This document shows, piece by piece, positions 61,367-64,000 of a stretch of 64,000 nucleotides of DNA. This stretch comes from Pelecanus crispus (Eukaryota; Chordata; Aves; Pelecaniformes; Pelecanidae), in assembly GCF_030463565.1 (NCBI RefSeq), contig NC_134656.1, positions 1,741,001-1,805,000 on the forward strand, read 5' to 3'. Under the pieces are notes generated by a model. It searched no databases, was not told the DNA's origin, and saw only the letters and a list, made by a program, of their open reading frames with translations. The position numbers were made by a program, and so were the translations under genes. Positions within the stretch are counted from its first letter, which is position 1. Every line of letters begins with the position of its first letter.

Positions 61367-63673
61367 ATGGCTGCAGCCGGCGGCGAGGGGCTGGCACGGA
61401 CCCCGCTCCTGCTGGCTGGCGCTGCCCTGGCCCTGCTCGGCGTCCTGGTCTACCTCGGTGCCCTGTGCGCTGCCTGCAGACGGTACGGGCTGCCCGCGGC
61501 CCCTCTGCTTCCCCTCCTGGTGCTGGGGACGGGGTTGGGGACCCCTCGGTGGCAGGCGGTGGCTGCACGTGGAGACCCTGCGTGTGCCTGTCCCGAGCCG
61601 GCACCGCTGCGTTCTGCCGCTCCGCTCACCCCGAACCCCAGCTGCGACCCCAGTGCAACTCTGCCTGGCCTGATCCTGCACCCCTGGGCCTCGCTGCCCT
61701 CCACCGCACCCCCTGCACCCAAAGGAGCTGGTACCAGCTGGGGATGGGGGACGCGGCCTTGCAGGAGCAGCCTGGACAGAGCTGAGCTGCGCGCGGGACG
61801 GGCAGGACGGGCGATGCCAGGGGTGACGCCGGGGATGCCCGGCACGGCTCAGCAGGCTGCAACTGAGCCCCCATCCAGCACAGCCCCTGCTGTGGGGCTG
61901 GCGAAGGAGCGGGGGTGTGGGTTTGGGGGGTGCCGCTGCTCCGGCGAGGGGCACACGGCCATCGTGGCCAGATCGGGGTCGCGGGGCACCCTCTCCACGG
62001 CCCCGGCTTGGCCGCCCGCCCTGGGCTCAGCCCCGCTTCTCCCCGCAGCAAGGGCAGGAAGAAGAAGGTCCCTCCGGACGGGGTGAAGCTGGTGGACGAG
62101 GTAAGCGCATGCTTGGGGGGACGGGATGCGTCCTGGGGGAGCTCTGGGCACCCCAGCCCCCGGCCACGCGCCTGACGTGCGTCCCCCCCGTCGCAGTCCC
62201 TGCTCAGACAGACGCAGCTGCGGTCGCTCAGCAAGTCCGACACGAAGCTGCACGAGCTGTACCGGGTGAAGGCCAGGGACGACGGTGAGTGCCCAGCGAG
62301 CTGGGGAAGGCGATGGGGGCCGGCGGCCCTTGCCGGGTGCCCGCAGTCCCCACGCTGCCCGGCGAGCGCATCGCAGCGTGCGCACGCGCGCTTGCATGCA
62401 ACCCCAGGGGTTGGTGCTTGCTGCATCCCCAGCGTCCCCCCACTTCCTCTCCTCTCCCCGCAGCCCAGCGGCCGGCCAGCCTGAATTTTCCCTGCGTGGC
62501 GTCCCCCCCCGCCAGCGCCGACTCCCTGCACAGCTCCAGCGTCAGCATCCTCCTGCACCGTGAGCTGCCCCAGATCCCCATCCCTGAGCCCCCCGCCGCC
62601 TCGCCGGCCCCTGACCAGACCTACTCCAACCTGCTCTTCACGCCGCTGCGGAAGCCGGTGCCGGACACTGTCTATGAGTGCCTGGCGATGGGCGGGGAGG
62701 ATGCCCCGGTGCCCCCCACACCCACCGGCGCCCAGGCGTCCCCGCCGTGTGCCAGGCGCGGGGCGGCCGATTACGCCTGCGTCCGCAAGGTGAAGAAAAC
62801 AGCGCCTACGGAGGTGCAGGACGGGGCCACGGCGGGGCTTCCCGCAGTCCCACGGTGCTGGGACGGCGCGGGCGATGCCCCCGGGGCGAAGGTACGGCTC
62901 GGGGCGGGGGGGGTGGCAGGGATGGGGCGTGGGGCCAGTGCTGAGCCCGCTGGATGGGGCGCATGGGGGGGCCGTGTAACGCCCTGCCTCCCTGTAACGC
63001 CCGTGTTCGGAGCAGGGTGTAAATTAGGCTGCTGCCATTTCCAGCGGAGCTTTTAGGGGGGGCAGGATGAAGCCGAGCCCCTGCAGGCAGGCGATGCTGG
63101 TCTCCGTGCCCTGCAAAAGGCTCCTTGAGTCACGCAAAAAAGTGGGATCGCCAGTGGGTGATCCACAGCTGGGATCCTGCCGGCAGCTATGGGGAGCCGG
63201 GGGCACGGGTGTGGGGATACCCTGCGGTGGGCAGGGATTGCCCCCAAGCCCCCACCTTCCTTTTGCAGCTGGAAGAGATGTACTCGACGGTGTGCAAAGC
63301 CACCAAGAAGAAAGCGCAGGTCCCCGCGTCGTCCCCGAGAGCCGCGAGGGAAGCGGGGGCCGGGTGGCAGCCCCTCCGCCGGGAGGAGGGTTCCCCGGCC
63401 GGGTGCTGGTCCCCGGCAGCCCAAGGCCCCCCGGACCCCTGCTACGAGTCCATCAACGACAGAGCCTGGACTGCTCAGGGCCACGGCCCCGACCCGGACT
63501 ACGAGGCCGTGGACGTTAACTGGAAGAAGGCGGTGAAACGGGACAAGCCGGGGAAGCCCTGCGCCCCCGAGAACCTGTACGAAAGTGTCGGCGACGTTTG
63601 GGCGGGGGAGTCCCGGCGAGCCTCCGCCAGGACGGTGGCCAACGGGCTGGAGGTGTACATCACCAACCTATAG
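61367..63673 (+). CDS. LIME1: LIME1, LCK-interacting transmembrane adaptor
   Basis: Five coding exons: 61367-61482, 62049-62100, 62197-62284, 62464-62891 and 63269-63673. All are GT-AG and the total is 1089 bases, giving 362 residues (human 295). A very short extracellular N-terminus precedes one membrane helix (about 12-32), then a CAAC palmitoylation motif and a basic RKGRKKK stretch. LRSLSKSDTKLHELYR matches the human SLSKSDTRLHEL block. Tyrosine motifs: Y139 SNL (Grb2-type YxN), Y189 ACV, Y233 STV (aligned with the human YSRV bound by Csk/Src kinases), Y287 ESI, Y306 EAV, Y332 ESV. The C-terminus is VYITNL, a possible class I PDZ ligand. In mammals LIME is a raft adaptor phosphorylated by Lck/Lyn on antigen or coreceptor signalling. 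Gene order after ZGPAT supports the call. Confidence 0.95.
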
Positions 63674-64000
63674 CACCCGCGGGAGCGGGGTCCTTGCCGT
63701 GGGGTGGTCCCCCCCTGGCTATTGCCGTCGGGGTTGGGGGTTCCCCCGGGACCGGCTTTCCGGGGGGTTGAGCCCGCCGGGGACAGGCACGCACCAGCCC
63801 GGTGCCCGCCGGCGCGGCTGCATCCCCGCGAGCGCTTTCTGTATATATTTTACGTTCCTTTTCTTTAAGCGTCCTTGTCCCATCCTGACCCGCCCTGCAC
63901 CGGCAGGTTGACGTAGGGATGTCCCGGGGGCTCATCCCAACATCGGGATGAGCGGGGAGTCTGCAGGGCGATGCCTGGCCCGTGCTGGGTGCCGCCAAGA
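63674..64000 (+). other. LIME1: LIME1 3' UTR (start)
   Basis: GC-rich non-coding sequence follows the TAG. No AATAAA is present before the window ends; TGTATATATTTT near 63840 is the only AT-rich part. Confidence 0.5.

Noticed and set aside
60932-62558. Long minus-strand frames (310-340 codons) opposite LIME1
   Set aside because: They are antisense to well-supported LIME1 exons in very GC-rich DNA, with low-complexity Pro/Gly/Arg products and no splice or domain support.
1-64000. Endogenous retroviruses, LTR elements, DNA transposons, tRNA or other small RNA genes
   Set aside because: I saw no LTR pairs, retroviral domains, terminal inverted repeats with transposase, or tRNA B-box sequences. 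All the interspersed repeats I could recognise are CR1 fragments. Very old copies could escape reading by eye.

Overview
The window is nuclear vertebrate DNA, almost certainly from a bird. Two things support this. Multi-exon genes with GT-AG introns encode proteins closely matching mammalian orthologues, and the interspersed repeats are CR1 LINE 3' ends with the typical ATTCTATGATTCTAT-like terminus, scattered in both orientations. The order and strands of the genes (RTEL1 +, TNFRSF6B +, ARFRP1 -, ZGPAT +, LIME1 +) are those of human 20q13.33, which corresponds to chicken chromosome 20. I cannot determine the species.

Layout. 1-4667 is probably the last intron of RTEL1, with two old CR1 pieces; 4668-4742 is the final RTEL1 coding exon, followed by a short 3' UTR with AATAAA at 5498. 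5.5-13 kb is intergenic with one CR1. About 13.05-14.2 kb is a GC-rich promoter region with a TATA box and a perfect kappaB-like palindrome. TNFRSF6B (decoy receptor 3) follows in three coding exons (14731-20766), with CR1 debris in its second intron. 21-35.4 kb is gene-poor: CR1 fragments, one orphan GC-rich block at 23.2-24.5 kb and a few small repeats. ARFRP1 runs on the minus strand in seven coding exons (46573 down to 36285) plus a noncoding first exon near 48.05 kb. It is head to head with ZGPAT (six coding exons, 48709-54294) across a compact CpG-island promoter with ZNF143-, NRF1-, Sp- and ETS-type motifs. 56.4-61.3 kb is intergenic, with a GC-rich block at 59.4-60.9 kb. LIME1 fills 61330-63673 in five coding exons.

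Roles of the genes. RTEL1 is a telomere and recombination helicase. TNFRSF6B is a secreted decoy for TNF-family death ligands. ARFRP1 is a trans-Golgi ARF-like GTPase. ZGPAT is a zinc-finger/G-patch repressor. LIME1 is a palmitoylated lymphocyte adaptor. They form a conserved neighbourhood, not a pathway. All four complete gene models were assembled by hand and splice in frame: 283, 201, 554 and 362 codons.

I found no new defence-like or mobile system, endogenous virus, tRNA or rRNA. The most interesting observations are: the bird LIME1 ends in a class I PDZ-ligand tail like that of its relative PAG1, which as I remember it human LIME1 lacks; a perfect 42-bp in-frame tandem duplication in ZGPAT; opposed ZNF143-type motifs in the shared ARFRP1/ZGPAT promoter; a kappaB palindrome upstream of TNFRSF6B; and a small repeat cluster at 30.76-30.86 kb that looks like a template-switch scar.
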